Assembly (NCBI RefSeq): GCF_001632805.1
Contig: NZ_CP007220.1
Span: 4,092,001-4,156,000, forward strand
Direction of reading: 5' to 3'
DNA length: 64,000 nucleotides
DNA from: Mycobacteroides chelonae CCUG 47445
GTDB taxonomy: Bacteria > Actinomycetota > Actinomycetes > Mycobacteriales > Mycobacteriaceae
Every line of letters starts with the position of its first letter. Position 1 is the first letter of the stretch. Below the pieces are notes generated by a model, which was given only the letters and a program-made list of their open reading frames with translations, was not told the DNA's origin and did no database searches. This document shows positions 18,412-27,583 of this stretch, piece after piece. A program made the translations under genes and the position numbers.

Positions 18412-19656
18412 ATGTCACAACCGCAGCGTCGCGCGCAGACCGCCCCCGTTTTCGCACCGGAATCCTGGGGCACCGGTCTACCGGACGGGGTACAGGGCTG
18501 GGCGCAACCCGAGTTCGACCGGGTGGTCCGCAAGTTCGCATCGATGTATGTCGGCCGTACCGGGGGTGGCGCGCTCTGCGCCTATGTCGACGGCGAACCC
18601 GTGCTCGACATCTGGGCCGGTGAGGCGCGTCCCGGTGTGCCGTGGACCCGCGATACCGCGCCGATCGTGTACTCGGCCTCCAAGGGGGTGACCGCTACCG
18701 TCATCCATCGCCTGGCCGACCGAGGGCTGCTGGCCTACGACGCCCCGGTCGCCCGCTACTGGCCGGAATTCGCCGCCAACGGCAAGGAGTCGGTCACGGT
18801 GCGAGATGTCCTGGCCCACAAGTCGGGGCTGGCCGCGCTGGCCCGGATCGCCTCCACCCCGGAGGAACTTCTCGACCACGAACTGATGGAGCAGCGACTC
18901 GCCGCCGCGCCTGTCGGGCGCTACTACGGCAAGGCCGCCTATCACGCGATGAGTTATGGCTGGCTCTTGGCCGGCCTCGGGCGTGCGATCACCGGTAAGG
19001 ACATGCGCACGCTCTATCGCACCGAACTCGCGGAAGTCCTCGGAGTGGACGGCATTCATCTGGGGCGCCCGCCCGTCGATTCACCGACGATCCCCGCAGG
19101 GATCTATGCGCAGCTCGATAAGGCCGTGAAGACGCCATTTCTTTCTCGTGGCCTGTCCATCGGGGCACGCGTGGTGGACGCCCTGCCGGGCGCACGGGGG
19201 GCAACCGGAGCGATCCACGTGCCCGGGGCCGAACGGATCGTGGCCGACGACGGGCATGCAACCGCTCCGCTGTACGACACCCAGATGGGCGCGGGCAACG
19301 CCATCTGTACCGCCCCGGCCCTGGCCAAGCTCTACGGCGCGCTGAGCAATCGGGGAAGTGTGGACGGACGGCAGCTGCTGTCAGCGGACAAGACCGCCGA
19401 ACTGGCCGGCGGACGCGGGATCAGGCCCAATGTCGCGGTCGCCCGCGATATCTGGGAACTCGGCTATCACTGCATCCCCGCGCCGGGCTTGGCGGGAGGT
19501 TTCGGGCATATGGGGGCCGGCGGCTCCACCGGATGGGCGGACCCGAACCGCCACATAGCTGTTGGGCTGGCACACAACCATCTGATACTTCCCAACCCGC
19601 TGCACAATGTGGCGTTCCCCCGGTTGTGGGCGGCGACAGTGCGGAGTGCGCGCTAG
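18412..19656 (+). CDS. serine hydrolase, beta-lactamase/esterase class C fold
   Basis: A 414-residue penicillin-binding-protein-like hydrolase. The catalytic SxxK is Ser88-Ala-Ser-Lys91, and the tyrosine is Tyr182 in HAMSYGW. There is no clear signal peptide, so it is more likely a cytoplasmic lipase/esterase (LipL/LipP or EstB type) than a secreted beta-lactamase. It converges with R2lox: both genes use the same CTAG (19653-19656) for their stops. Confidence 0.87.
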   Translation: MSQPQRRAQTAPVFAPESWGTGLPDGVQGWAQPEFDRVVRKFASMYVGRTGGGALCAYVDGEPVLDIWAGEARPGVPWTRDTAPIVYSASKGVTATVIHRLADRGLLAYDAPVARYWPEFAANGKESVTVRDVLAHKSGLAALARIASTPEELLDHELMEQRLAAAPVGRYYGKAAYHAMSYGWLLAGLGRAITGKDMRTLYRTELAEVLGVDGIHLGRPPVDSPTIPAGIYAQLDKAVKTPFLSRGLSIGARVVDALPGARGATGAIHVPGAERIVADDGHATAPLYDTQMGAGNAICTAPALAKLYGALSNRGSVDGRQLLSADKTAELAGGRGIRPNVAVARDIWELGYHCIPAPGLAGGFGHMGAGGSTGWADPNRHIAVGLAHNHLILPNPLHNVAFPRLWAATVRSAR

Positions 19657-20594
19657 GCCGTGGCCGCAAGCGCCTCACGATCCTCCGCCGCGAACGTGTC
19701 TTCCAGTTGCAGCGGCGAATAATCGAGGTCGATCTCACCGAGCGGACGGCCACGCGCGCTGCTGATGGTCCCGAACCGACGCATCCCCTTGTCGGCGGAA
19801 TACTGCATGAACTCGTCCAGCACGAGCCCGAACGGGGTGTCGGCGCCGTACAGTCCGAAGCCTTCCTCGGTGAGACGCAACGCAATCGGGATGAGTTCGT
19901 TCATGCGGGCCTCGAAGACCGACCAGTTGGCGTCGTCGGCGGCCACGTGGCGCCGGCAGGTGAAGGTGCCCCAGGCCATGTGCCGGCGCTCGTCGTCACC
20001 GATCCGGCGGATCAGCTCCTGCATACCGGGAAGAATGCCGCGGTCAACGCAAATCTTGTGCCATGCAAAGTATCCCGTGAGCGCCAGCATGCCCTCGACC
20101 ACGTGGTTATAGGTCACCGAGGCGCGTACCTGGGCCGCAGGCGACGGGTCGGCGGCCAGCGTGCCCAAGGCATCGGGAAGCTCATCGAAGAAGATCTCAC
20201 GGTAGGCCGGAAGGTCGTCGAGGTATCCGTGCAGGTCGTCGCTGACGCCGACTGCATCAAGCCAGAGCCTGAAGACCTGTGTGTGCTTTGCCTCTTCAAA
20301 AGCGAACTGCGTCAAGTACATCTCGTCACCGAGTCGCCCCTCGGCGCGCATGGCCGTCATGAACGGCTGGATGTCCTGGGTCACCGATTCCTCGCCCGCG
20401 ATGAACTGCGCGCACAGCCGGGTCGCATAGTCACGTTCCCGATCGGTGAGCGCGTCCCAGTCCGCCCGGTCGCGCGAGAAGTCGATATCGGCCGGATCCC
20501 AAAATTTCGCGTTTCCGCCGACGAATAGCTTGAGCGGCAAGGAATCCCAGTTGAGGCCTCCCTTGCGTAGCGATCCGTAATGTGTCCGCGTCAT
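19653..20594 (-). CDS. R2-like ligand-binding oxidase (Mn/Fe)
   Basis: A 313-residue ferritin-like protein matching Rv0233. All metal ligands of the R2lox family are present at the same numbers: Glu68, Glu101, His104, Glu167, Glu202 and His205. The Val71 and Tyr162 pair that forms the Tyr-Val ether crosslink is also there. R2lox binds a long-chain fatty acid and activates oxygen at a Mn/Fe site; its substrate is not known. A 28-bp inverted repeat lies just upstream. Confidence 0.95.
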   Translation of the reverse strand: MTRTHYGSLRKGGLNWDSLPLKLFVGGNAKFWDPADIDFSRDRADWDALTDRERDYATRLCAQFIAGEESVTQDIQPFMTAMRAEGRLGDEMYLTQFAFEEAKHTQVFRLWLDAVGVSDDLHGYLDDLPAYREIFFDELPDALGTLAADPSPAAQVRASVTYNHVVEGMLALTGYFAWHKICVDRGILPGMQELIRRIGDDERRHMAWGTFTCRRHVAADDANWSVFEARMNELIPIALRLTEEGFGLYGADTPFGLVLDEFMQYSADKGMRRFGTISSARGRPLGEIDLDYSPLQLEDTFAAEDREALAATA

Positions 20595-20631
20595 GAGGGC
20601 CTCCTAGTGTCGACGTTGACCTAGTGACCAT

Positions 20632-20659
20632 CTTGAATGTGAGGCAGCTCACAATCAAG
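20632..20659. promoter_or_regulatory. 28-bp inverted repeat upstream of R2lox
   Basis: Two 12-bp arms, CTTGAATGTGAG and CTCACAATCAAG, match with one mismatch around the spacer GCAG. The repeat lies 38 bp upstream of the R2lox start and directly after the stop of the FAD oxidoreductase gene. With no T-run, an operator for R2lox seems more likely than a terminator. Confidence 0.5.
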
Positions 20660-20662
20660 AGG

Positions 20663-22033
20663 CTAGCCCACTGGGGTCTGGTCAAGAATCACACGAGTGG
20701 CCAATTCCGCGCTCTGCGCTGCCCCACCGATGGTCGAGGGGAAGTCGGTCGCGGTCCAGTCACCTGCCAGCGCCAGCCCGCGCACACTGGTGCGCTGCGG
20801 CGGACGGGCACCCGCCGTTCCCGGACGCTCGCTGTAGGTGGCACGCGGCATCCGCACCACCTTGGCGTGCACCAATTCGGCATCGCGCGCGGCCGGATAG
20901 TAATTGCGCAGGAAGCGCATACACGTCTCGATGATCTCGCTGCTCGAGGACAGCGAGTTCAGTGCGTACGCGGCGCTGACCGTGATTTCGTACGAGTACA
21001 ACCCACGTTCGCTACCGTCGTATCCCACCATCTTCTGCCGATCGAAGACCTGCTCGACCACGCCCTCACCACCCACGAGAGCATCAAGGATGGTCGTCAG
21101 CCCGAGCGACTTGTTGAGGTACAGGTAGACGCTCACCAGCGGGGCGGGAACGAGCTTGGCTGCCGCACTGTACAACTGCTCGTGGCCGGGGACGGCGTCA
21201 AGCAAACCCTCCACGGCCCACGGCGGAACCGCACAGATCACCGCATCGGCCGGTATGAACTCACCATCGGTCAGCGATACACCAGAAACAGCATTGCCGT
21301 GCAACATGATTGATTTCACTCCGGCGCGGCCCCGTACCTCACAACCGTGATTGGCGAGCACCTTCTCGGCACCGGTGACGAACAGCGAGGTGAAGTCGAC
21401 CGTGGAGTACAACAATGTTCCATTGCGTGCCGCCCCGCGCCCCCGACGGGCCATGGTGACCAGCAGATTCCGGAATGCGCTGGCGGAGATCAAATCCGGC
21501 TTCTCGTTGTGCGCGCCGATGATCAAGAAGTCAATCCAGGTATCACGCGCGACCTTGGGCATCCCGATGCGGTCGAGCCACTCTCGCGCGGTGATGGCAT
21601 CCAGGTCATCTGGTGGGCGAACACAATCCCTGACGATCCGCAGATAAGCCCGCCATACCCGAAGCCGGTCCCCGATACTCGCCGCGGGCAGCCACGCGAA
21701 TGTGCGGAACAGCGAGGTATCGTCCACCTCTCCCCCGGGCAGCAGCCGGCGCGCATAGGTTCCGGACTCGGCGGCCAAAAGATCTCGTGCCCCGATGGTT
21801 TCGAGGTAACGCAACAGCTCTTCCATCGAGCCGGACATGACGTGGACACCGTTATCGGCGACGTCGTCGACCTGAGGTATCTCGATGGAATGGGTGCGCC
21901 CACCGAGGGTGGCTCGACGTTCCAACAGGGTCACCCGGAACCCGGCCTCAGCCATCCACACCGCCGAGGCAAGCCCCGCCACCCCGGCGCCGATCACCAC
22001 ACAGTGCCGGGAAGTGTCAATCACGCGTGGCAC
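20663..22033 (-). CDS. FAD-dependent oxidoreductase, hydroxysqualene dehydroxylase (HpnE)-like
   Basis: A 456-residue amine-oxidase/phytoene-desaturase-type flavoprotein. It has the N-terminal dinucleotide motif VVIGAGVAGLASA with the GGRT element, and a C-terminal FAD motif (LALAGDWTATDFPSTIGGA). The overall pattern is that of squalene-associated FAD desaturases (HpnE-like), so an isoprenoid or steroid-like substrate is likely but unproven. The start overlaps the end of the TetR gene by about 17 bp, forming a two-gene operon. Confidence 0.85.
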   Translation of the reverse strand: MPRVIDTSRHCVVIGAGVAGLASAVWMAEAGFRVTLLERRATLGGRTHSIEIPQVDDVADNGVHVMSGSMEELLRYLETIGARDLLAAESGTYARRLLPGGEVDDTSLFRTFAWLPAASIGDRLRVWRAYLRIVRDCVRPPDDLDAITAREWLDRIGMPKVARDTWIDFLIIGAHNEKPDLISASAFRNLLVTMARRGRGAARNGTLLYSTVDFTSLFVTGAEKVLANHGCEVRGRAGVKSIMLHGNAVSGVSLTDGEFIPADAVICAVPPWAVEGLLDAVPGHEQLYSAAAKLVPAPLVSVYLYLNKSLGLTTILDALVGGEGVVEQVFDRQKMVGYDGSERGLYSYEITVSAAYALNSLSSSSEIIETCMRFLRNYYPAARDAELVHAKVVRMPRATYSERPGTAGARPPQRTSVRGLALAGDWTATDFPSTIGGAAQSAELATRVILDQTPVG

Positions 22034-22616
22034 CCAATCCGTGCGTGATGTAGTCGGCGAAGTAACGGCGCACGGCCGCCGGGTCCGACAGATCGATCAC
22101 GATGGGTGGCAGCACTTCGATGCTCATCAGGGTTCTGATGATCCACTCGGCAGCCTCCTCCGGGACGATGCGCGCGGGAATCTCCTTGCGCTCCTGCGCT
22201 TCCCGTATGCGCGGCGTCCAGAACGCGACCGAGCGCGCCATCAGGTCCTCACCGTGTTCGTCCAGGATGAGGTCCAGCAGATCGGTGGTGTGCAGGGCGA
22301 GATGATCCGTCCATCGGCGGTGCTCGCAGATTCCCGCGGCGGCAGCCGCGACCTGATCGACCAGTGTGGTCTCCGCACCCACTGCCGCTGCGAAGAATTC
22401 GATGAATGCGTCTGCGAGATAACCGAATGCGGTGTCGATGGCGGCCTGCTTGCCGCCGAACCAGTTGTACAGGGTGCTCCGGGATACCCCCGCCTGCTCG
22501 GCCGCCGCGGACAGGTTGAACCGCTGCATGCCCGATCGAACCAACGTCATGGCGACTGCGGCCACGATGGGCTCGGGGATGTCCTCGCGGGGGTTATCGG
22601 ACGTCGCCACCTTCAT
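22017..22616 (-). CDS. TetR-family regulator
   Basis: A 199-residue regulator with an N-terminal HTH (FNLSAAAEQAGVSRSTLYNWFGGK) and a TetR ligand domain. I chose the ATG at 22614-22616 rather than an upstream start, because a 29-bp inverted repeat lies immediately before it and would be coding otherwise. It is the first gene of an operon with the HpnE-like oxidoreductase and probably represses both. Confidence 0.87.
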   Translation of the reverse strand: MKVATSDNPREDIPEPIVAAVAMTLVRSGMQRFNLSAAAEQAGVSRSTLYNWFGGKQAAIDTAFGYLADAFIEFFAAAVGAETTLVDQVAAAAAGICEHRRWTDHLALHTTDLLDLILDEHGEDLMARSVAFWTPRIREAQERKEIPARIVPEEAAEWIIRTLMSIEVLPPIVIDLSDPAAVRRYFADYITHGLGATRD

Positions 22617-22645
22617 GTTGGACACAATATGAAAAAATGTCCAAC
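22617..22645. promoter_or_regulatory. TetR operator, GTTGGACA-N13-TGTCCAAC
   Basis: A perfect inverted repeat with 8-bp arms separated by 13 bp, abutting the TetR start codon. A CATATT -10-like element lies in the AT-rich spacer on the minus strand, so the transcript may be nearly leaderless and the bound dimer would block RNA polymerase. It is presumably bound by the adjacent TetR protein. Confidence 0.72.
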
Positions 22646-22682
22646 CCGTCAATGGTCGTTTTCGCGGGCCGACCCGCGGCGG

Positions 22683-23126
22683 TTAGGCAGGTACGCAGAT
22701 GATGACCGGAATATCCCGATCGGTGTTCTTCTGATATCCCGCATAGCCGGGGTTGGCCTTGACGATCGTCGGCCACAGCGCGGCCTTCTCTTCGGGCGAG
22801 GCGGTGTGCGCCGTGAACGGACGCGCGACATCGTCCACCGCGATCTCGACGGCCGGGTTGGCCACCAGGTTCTTGTACCAGGCCGGGTTTTCGGACCCTC
22901 CACCGTAGGAGGCCACCAACACCACCTTGCCGGGTTCGTAGATCGGCGCGGTCAGCAGCGTGCCGCGGCGCTGTCCCGTCTTACTGCCGATGGTGTACAG
23001 CTCCACCGGCTGCATTCCCAGCACCTTCTTGGGATACCTGCCGCCGGTCAGCGCGAGAACCGCCCGGTGTCCGTTCTCCAGGAACCAGGCGCCGATCCGG
23101 ATGGCCCAATCAGGTTGTGTGCTCAC
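22683..23126 (-). CDS. deazaflavin (F420)-dependent nitroreductase family protein, Ddn-like
   Basis: A 147-residue split-barrel flavin/deazaflavin protein. The Ddn-family signatures include VELYTIGSKTGQRRGTLL, SYGGGSENPAWYKNL and PGYAGYQKNTDRDIPVI. Family members reduce quinones or other hydrophobic substrates with F420H2 and can activate nitroimidazoles. It is a paralogue of the next gene upstream, 11 bp away, in the same orientation. No membrane-anchoring N-terminal helix is evident. Confidence 0.88.
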   Translation of the reverse strand: MSTQPDWAIRIGAWFLENGHRAVLALTGGRYPKKVLGMQPVELYTIGSKTGQRRGTLLTAPIYEPGKVVLVASYGGGSENPAWYKNLVANPAVEIAVDDVARPFTAHTASPEEKAALWPTIVKANPGYAGYQKNTDRDIPVIICVPA

Positions 23127-23137
23127 AGAAATACTCC

Positions 23138-23593
23138 TTAAGCCGGTTCACAGATGACCACCGGGATATCCCGGGTGGTGCTGCGCTGATATCCCGCGTA
23201 CGGGTTGCCGAATCCTCGGGTGATCTCCGGCCATAACTCGGCCTTCTCCTGCGCCGAGGCGGTGCGTGCGATGTACGGCTTGGTCTGTCCGCGCACGGTG
23301 ATCTCGACGTTCGGATTGGCGACGAGATTCAGGTACCACGCGGGATTGTGCGAGGCCCCGCCGAGCGAGGCGATCACGACAATCCGCTCCGGCGTGAAGA
23401 TGGGCGAGCTCAACAACGAGGAGCGACGTTCACCGGACTTACGCCCGATGGTGTGCAGTTCCAGCGTGGGCATGAATCCGAGCTTGTGCGGCCAGCGGCC
23501 ACCGGTCAGCTTCAACAGGGCGCGGTGCCCGTTCTCGAGCACCCATGCGCCGCCTTCGGCGGCCCAGTCAGGCGTCTTCTGCTTGTCACCCAT
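23138..23593 (-). CDS. deazaflavin-dependent nitroreductase family protein, second copy
   Basis: A 151-residue paralogue of the neighbouring Ddn-like gene, with the same run of motifs (LHTIGRKSGERRSSLL, LGGASHNPAWYLNL, NPYAGYQRSTTRDIPVV). The ATG at 23591-23593 has GGAGGG eight bases upstream, so I prefer it over the GTG three codons earlier. The pair is a tandem duplication followed by divergence. Confidence 0.87.
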   Translation of the reverse strand: MGDKQKTPDWAAEGGAWVLENGHRALLKLTGGRWPHKLGFMPTLELHTIGRKSGERRSSLLSSPIFTPERIVVIASLGGASHNPAWYLNLVANPNVEITVRGQTKPYIARTASAQEKAELWPEITRGFGNPYAGYQRSTTRDIPVVICEPA

Positions 23594-23622
23594 GGTCGGC
23601 ACCCTCCAGTCGAGTAGCCCGA

Positions 23623-24429
23623 TCAGTTTACCGGCACCATGGCCAGCTGGCGAGACTGCACCACCAGAGCACCTTCGGAGTCGATGACCGTGTGTTCGGA
23701 GTCAAACCAATGCTGGCCGATCTGGTTGGTGCTGCACAACACTCGCAACCAGCCATCCGAAGGCAGCGTGCGCAGATATGTGGTCAGCTGCACGGTGGGC
23801 GCCCACCCGAAACGCCCCAGCGGGAACGTCACCGGTACCGAGATGTCGCCGCACACCAACGCGAACAGGCCGTCGGGCGCCATATCGCGGGGGCGGGCCC
23901 ACAGCACGATCTCGGGCTTCCCCCGCTCGCTCAGGTCGCTCATCGACCGCAGTGAGGGGCGAACGTCGAATCCGCCGAACAGGTGGAAGATCTCCCCCAT
24001 CGGGTGGCCCTCGGCGATCGGGGCCACCCCCGGCGGCGGTTCGGCCGGCAGCTGGGTGAGCGCGGGTGGCAGAGCCGTCAACAGCGGGCCCACATGCTGC
24101 TCGGGCGTGCCCAGGGTGACCACGGCATGCACCGCGGTGCGGCCATCCTGGACAAGTTCGGCATCGACGAGCGAGATCTGCCGTCCCCGCTTACGCACCG
24201 ATGTGCGCACCTGCATGTCACCGGGCGAGGGCGCGAACAGGTAGCTTGCGCTCACGGCGATGGGCTCGCTCTCGCCGAGCGTCTCGCGCGCCGCACCGGC
24301 AAGCAACGCAAGCATGACGCCGCCGTGCAGCTTGGGTCCGATGGTCCAGGTGTCATTCAGGTGCGCGTCAAACAGGCCGTCGCCTGCGGGCGTGAGGGCC
24401 ATTGCTTGCGCGAAGGGAGCGTTAACCAC
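23623..24429 (-). CDS. acyl-CoA thioesterase-like hot-dog protein (Rv0499 position)
   Basis: A 268-residue double hot-dog protein of the TesB-like/thioesterase family. The N-terminal half contains TWTIGPKLHGGVMLALLAGAA, typical of acyl-CoA thioesterases that use the first hot-dog for acyl binding. Gene order matches Rv0499. The start is a GTG only 5 bp after the stop of the upstream isomerase gene, so the two are co-transcribed. Confidence 0.8.
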   Translation of the reverse strand: MVNAPFAQAMALTPAGDGLFDAHLNDTWTIGPKLHGGVMLALLAGAARETLGESEPIAVSASYLFAPSPGDMQVRTSVRKRGRQISLVDAELVQDGRTAVHAVVTLGTPEQHVGPLLTALPPALTQLPAEPPPGVAPIAEGHPMGEIFHLFGGFDVRPSLRSMSDLSERGKPEIVLWARPRDMAPDGLFALVCGDISVPVTFPLGRFGWAPTVQLTTYLRTLPSDGWLRVLCSTNQIGQHWFDSEHTVIDSEGALVVQSRQLAMVPVN

Positions 24430-24434
24430 GCCGC

Positions 24435-25280
24435 CTATCGCACCAGATGGGTTCTGGCGAACTCCAGCGACTCCCTCAGAATCGCCTCGCGCTGGTCCTC
24501 GGTGCGTGCGGCCGAGGTGTGCACCTCGAGCACCACCTGCCCGGTGAAGTCACCGGCTGCCAGCTCCCGGCACACTTGCGCAACTGGCTGAGTTCCCTTG
24601 CCGGGCACCAGATGTTCGTCGACCGAGGCGCCAGTGCCATCGGCGAGATGCAGATGCGTGAGCCCAGATCCCATCCGGCGCATCATGTCCACCGCATCGG
24701 TCCCGGCGGTTGCGGTGTGGGACAGGTCAAGGGTGTAGTGCGCGTGATTGGCATCGGTCGGATCGAATGACGGCGCGAAGGCGGATACTCCGATTCCGGG
24801 CCTGCCACCGCGGCGCTTCATGCGCTCCACCGATGTCTGCCCGGCACCGAACAGACGGTCGGCCCGCAACGGGAACATGTTCTCCACCGCGACGTGCACA
24901 TCGCTCGAGTCCTCTAGCGATGCAACCTGTTCGGCGAAGCCTTCGGCGTACCGGCGCTGCCACCGAAATGGCGGATGTACGACGACGGTCTGTGCACCCA
25001 GTTTTTCGGCGGCCCGCACGCTGCGTTCCAGCTTGGGAATCGGGTTGGCACCCCAGACGCGCTGTGACACCAGTAGGCACGGGGCATGCACGGATAACAC
25101 CGGCATGTCGTACTTGCGGGAGAGTTTCGCGACGGCGCCGACGTCCTGACTCACCGCCTCGGCCCACACCATGAGCTCGACACCGTCGTACCCGAGCCGG
25201 GCCGCGTACTCGAATGCTGCTTCGGTTTTAAGTGGATACACCGAGGCCGTTGACAGACCAACCTTGATCGCAGGGCGCAC
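24435..25280 (-). CDS. sugar phosphate isomerase/epimerase, TIM barrel (Rv0498)
   Basis: A 281-residue xylose-isomerase-like TIM barrel (AP endonuclease 2 family). Metal-binding candidates follow the usual pattern: Glu in VAVENMFPL, Asp in YTLDLSHTA, His in LTHLHLADG and Glu in VVLEVHTSAA near the C-terminus. Substrate unknown. It lies between the Rv0497-like membrane protein (16 bp upstream) and the thioesterase. Confidence 0.87.
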   Translation of the reverse strand: MRPAIKVGLSTASVYPLKTEAAFEYAARLGYDGVELMVWAEAVSQDVGAVAKLSRKYDMPVLSVHAPCLLVSQRVWGANPIPKLERSVRAAEKLGAQTVVVHPPFRWQRRYAEGFAEQVASLEDSSDVHVAVENMFPLRADRLFGAGQTSVERMKRRGGRPGIGVSAFAPSFDPTDANHAHYTLDLSHTATAGTDAVDMMRRMGSGLTHLHLADGTGASVDEHLVPGKGTQPVAQVCRELAAGDFTGQVVLEVHTSAARTEDQREAILRESLEFARTHLVR

Positions 25281-25296
25281 GGTTGGATAACGCTAC

Positions 25297-26565
25297 CTAA
25301 TCAACCGCTTGCAGCATGAGCACGAGGGGGCCGAACGCGATCAGGGCTCCCACCACGATCGCGATCAGGATGCTGGCCAGATCGACCGTCTTGCGGATCA
25401 CCCACAGCGACGCGACCAGAATTGCGATGAACAACACGCCCAGGAGCAACGCGAAGCCCTGGTTCCAGCTCCACAGTTCCCGGAATACGAAGAACAGGCC
25501 CGCGCCCGCGGCGGCCGCCAGCAGGTACTGCGCGGCAATCCAGCTGCCTTGCAGGTAGGTCTTGATCTTCTCCCGGCGGTCGGCCTTGGCCTCAGCCTTG
25601 GATTTGTCGGTGTCGACCGCGGCGAGCTGACTGACCTCGGGCTCGGACGGGTCACCGTGCGCGCCGACAAGCTCCTGGAGCTCGTGCTCCAGCTGATAGT
25701 CGTCTTCCTGATCTTCGAATTCGTCGTCCTCGACGTCCTGCTCGGCATCGTGCGACGTCCACTCGACGGCCCTGCCGTACTCGTCGTCCTCGTACTCGTC
25801 CTCGTACTCCGCCTCATACTCCGCGTAGTGCACGGCCTCCGGCTCGGGAGAGGGTTCCGGCTCCGGTGTGACGGGCTCCGGTTCGGGTTCCGGCTGTGCG
25901 ACGGCCGCGGGCTCAGGTTCCGGCTCGGGCGCGACTGGTTCGGGTGTGACGGACTCGGGCTCCGGGCGAGACACCGGCGGGACCGGAATCTCGGGAGCCG
26001 GTGGCGCTGCGGGTACGGCGGGCGCGACCGCCGCCGGCGCCGGTGCCGGTTCGGACTTGGGCGGCTCGGCGGTAACCGGGGAGATGACGCCGGTCGCGTC
26101 GTTGAAGTCGATGGACTTGCGCGGTTCTCCCGGCCGGGCGACTGGTGTGGGGGTCGGCGGGAAGATGCTCCGAAGCGGTGATTCCATCGAGGAAGGCTGA
26201 GCGGGCGCCGGGGCCGGTGCGGCCGTGGTGCCGCGACGGGCGGCCTCATCGGCCATGCTGTCGCCGCCGAACAACGCATCCTCGTTGGAACGCAGGTAGG
26301 AACGCGCTCCCGCCTCAGGTGCCTTAGGGGACTCGGGCGGCGCCGCCGTTTCCGGAGCAGGCGACGGCGCCGGGTTGGGGCGCGCGCGGCCACCCTTCTT
26401 GTCACGGATGACGGGGATCTCACCGGTCAACTCGGCCACCGGGATGGCGTCGGCATTGCCGCGCATCCGGCGGCGATGGCCGCTGATCTTGCCGTCGGCG
26501 GCACCATTGCGCGCCAGCAGCTCGGCAACTGATACCGGCCGCTGCGTGTCGTCTGAGTCGGTCAT
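25297..26565 (-). CDS. membrane protein with long Pro/Glu-rich region (Rv0497)
   Basis: A 422-residue protein. Residues 1-60 are basic and conserved (HRRRMRGNADAIPVAELTGEIPV). Residues about 60-330 are low complexity, with Pro-Glu runs followed by an Asp/Glu/Tyr-rich stretch. Residues about 335-420 hold three transmembrane helices. It is longer than I recall for its tuberculosis counterpart, mainly through the disordered part. It probably sits in the inner membrane with a long cytoplasmic N-terminus; role unknown. Confidence 0.82.
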   Translation of the reverse strand: MTDSDDTQRPVSVAELLARNGAADGKISGHRRRMRGNADAIPVAELTGEIPVIRDKKGGRARPNPAPSPAPETAAPPESPKAPEAGARSYLRSNEDALFGGDSMADEAARRGTTAAPAPAPAQPSSMESPLRSIFPPTPTPVARPGEPRKSIDFNDATGVISPVTAEPPKSEPAPAPAAVAPAVPAAPPAPEIPVPPVSRPEPESVTPEPVAPEPEPEPAAVAQPEPEPEPVTPEPEPSPEPEAVHYAEYEAEYEDEYEDDEYGRAVEWTSHDAEQDVEDDEFEDQEDDYQLEHELQELVGAHGDPSEPEVSQLAAVDTDKSKAEAKADRREKIKTYLQGSWIAAQYLLAAAAGAGLFFVFRELWSWNQGFALLLGVLFIAILVASLWVIRKTVDLASILIAIVVGALIAFGPLVLMLQAVD

Positions 26566-26601
26566 GTCCTCTCCTACCGTCCGAGGCTAAGCGGGACGGG
26601 G

Positions 26602-27549
26602 TCAGTCAACGAGTGCAGTGCCATCGGCTTCGCTATCCAGCTTGCGCAGAATTAGCCCTTCGCGCAGAGCCCACGGGCAGATGTCGACCGCCTCTAACGA
26701 CAGAGCACGCATGCTTGCCTCCGCGACGAGTGCTCCGGCGACGATCTGAGGCGCCCTGTCGACACTGACTCCCTCCAACTCTGCACGGTCTGCGGTAGTC
26801 ATTCGCGAGATGAACGCGATCAACTGACGCAGTCCGCTTGCTGTAAGTGTCCTCTTAACTCGTGGTCCTGCGCCGGAAGGTGCAGCACCGGTGAGTCGCG
26901 CAAGCGACCGGAACGTTTTCGAGGACGCTACGGCCAGGTCGGGCACCCCTGCCGCCGCCACCTGTTTGGCAGCGTCCACCAGTTCCGATTCCAGCCAGTC
27001 ACGCAGCATAGCGACGCGGCGACGTCCCGGCGGATCTTCGGCCAACCACTCTCGTGTCAACCGTCCGGCCCCCAGAGGCAGAGACAACGCGATGTCTGGT
27101 TCTTCGTCGACACCGCAGGACAGCTCCAGCGAGCCACCTCCGATATCGAGGTTGATGATGCGCCCAGCGCTCCAGCCGTACCAGCGCCGCACGGCCAGGA
27201 AGGTCAGCCGCGACTCGTTGACACCGGAGAGAACGGCGAGATCCACGCCGGTTTCCTTCTTGACACGTGTCAGCACCTCATCGGAGTTGGTGGCGTCCCG
27301 AACGGCCGACGTGGCGAACGCCATGATCTCCGCGCAGCCGGAGCTGCGGGCAATCTTGGAGAACTCCTGGATGGTGTGCACCAGGCTGTCGGAGCCCTTG
27401 CGGGTGAGCTTGCCGGACTCATCGATGGCCTCCGCCAGACGCAGTGCCGCCTTGGTGGAGCTCATGGGTGTGGGGTGCCCACCCCGTCGGGCATCAACCA
27501 CCAACAGGTGCACCGTGTTGCTGCCGACATCCAGCACGCCTAATCGCAC
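26602..27549 (-). CDS. ppx1: exopolyphosphatase/GppA family protein Ppx1
   Basis: A 315-residue ASKHA-fold phosphatase matching Rv0496. It has the phosphate-1 motif [14 protein letters not shown] and the second nucleotide-binding motif [12 protein letters not shown]. It degrades short-chain polyphosphate or acts on (p)ppGpp-related nucleotides. The GTG at 27547-27549 gives the family N-terminus; a start three codons earlier is possible. It diverges from the cysteine-rich Rv0495c gene with only 34 bp between start codons. Confidence 0.92.
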   Translation of the reverse strand: MRLGVLDVGSNTVHLLVVDARRGGHPTPMSSTKAALRLAEAIDESGKLTRKGSDSLVHTIQEFSKIARSSGCAEIMAFATSAVRDATNSDEVLTRVKKETGVDLAVLSGVNESRLTFLAVRRWYGWSAGRIINLDIGGGSLELSCGVDEEPDIALSLPLGAGRLTREWLAEDPPGRRRVAMLRDWLESELVDAAKQVAAAGVPDLAVASSKTFRSLARLTGAAPSGAGPRVKRTLTASGLRQLIAFISRMTTADRAELEGVSVDRAPQIVAGALVAEASMRALSLEAVDICPWALREGLILRKLDSEADGTALVD

Positions 27550-27583
27550 GCAGCACACGTTAGTGGGTCTACCGTTTACATCT

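Noticed and set aside
25309..26181. Gly/Arg-rich frame opposite the Rv0497 gene
   Set aside because: It arises from the Pro-Glu codon repeats read backwards; there is no ribosome binding site or domain.
26891..27583. Long upstream extension of the Rv0495c frame
   Set aside because: It lies opposite ppx1 and is Ser/Arg-rich with no homology features; the GTG at 27584 gives the expected family N-terminus.
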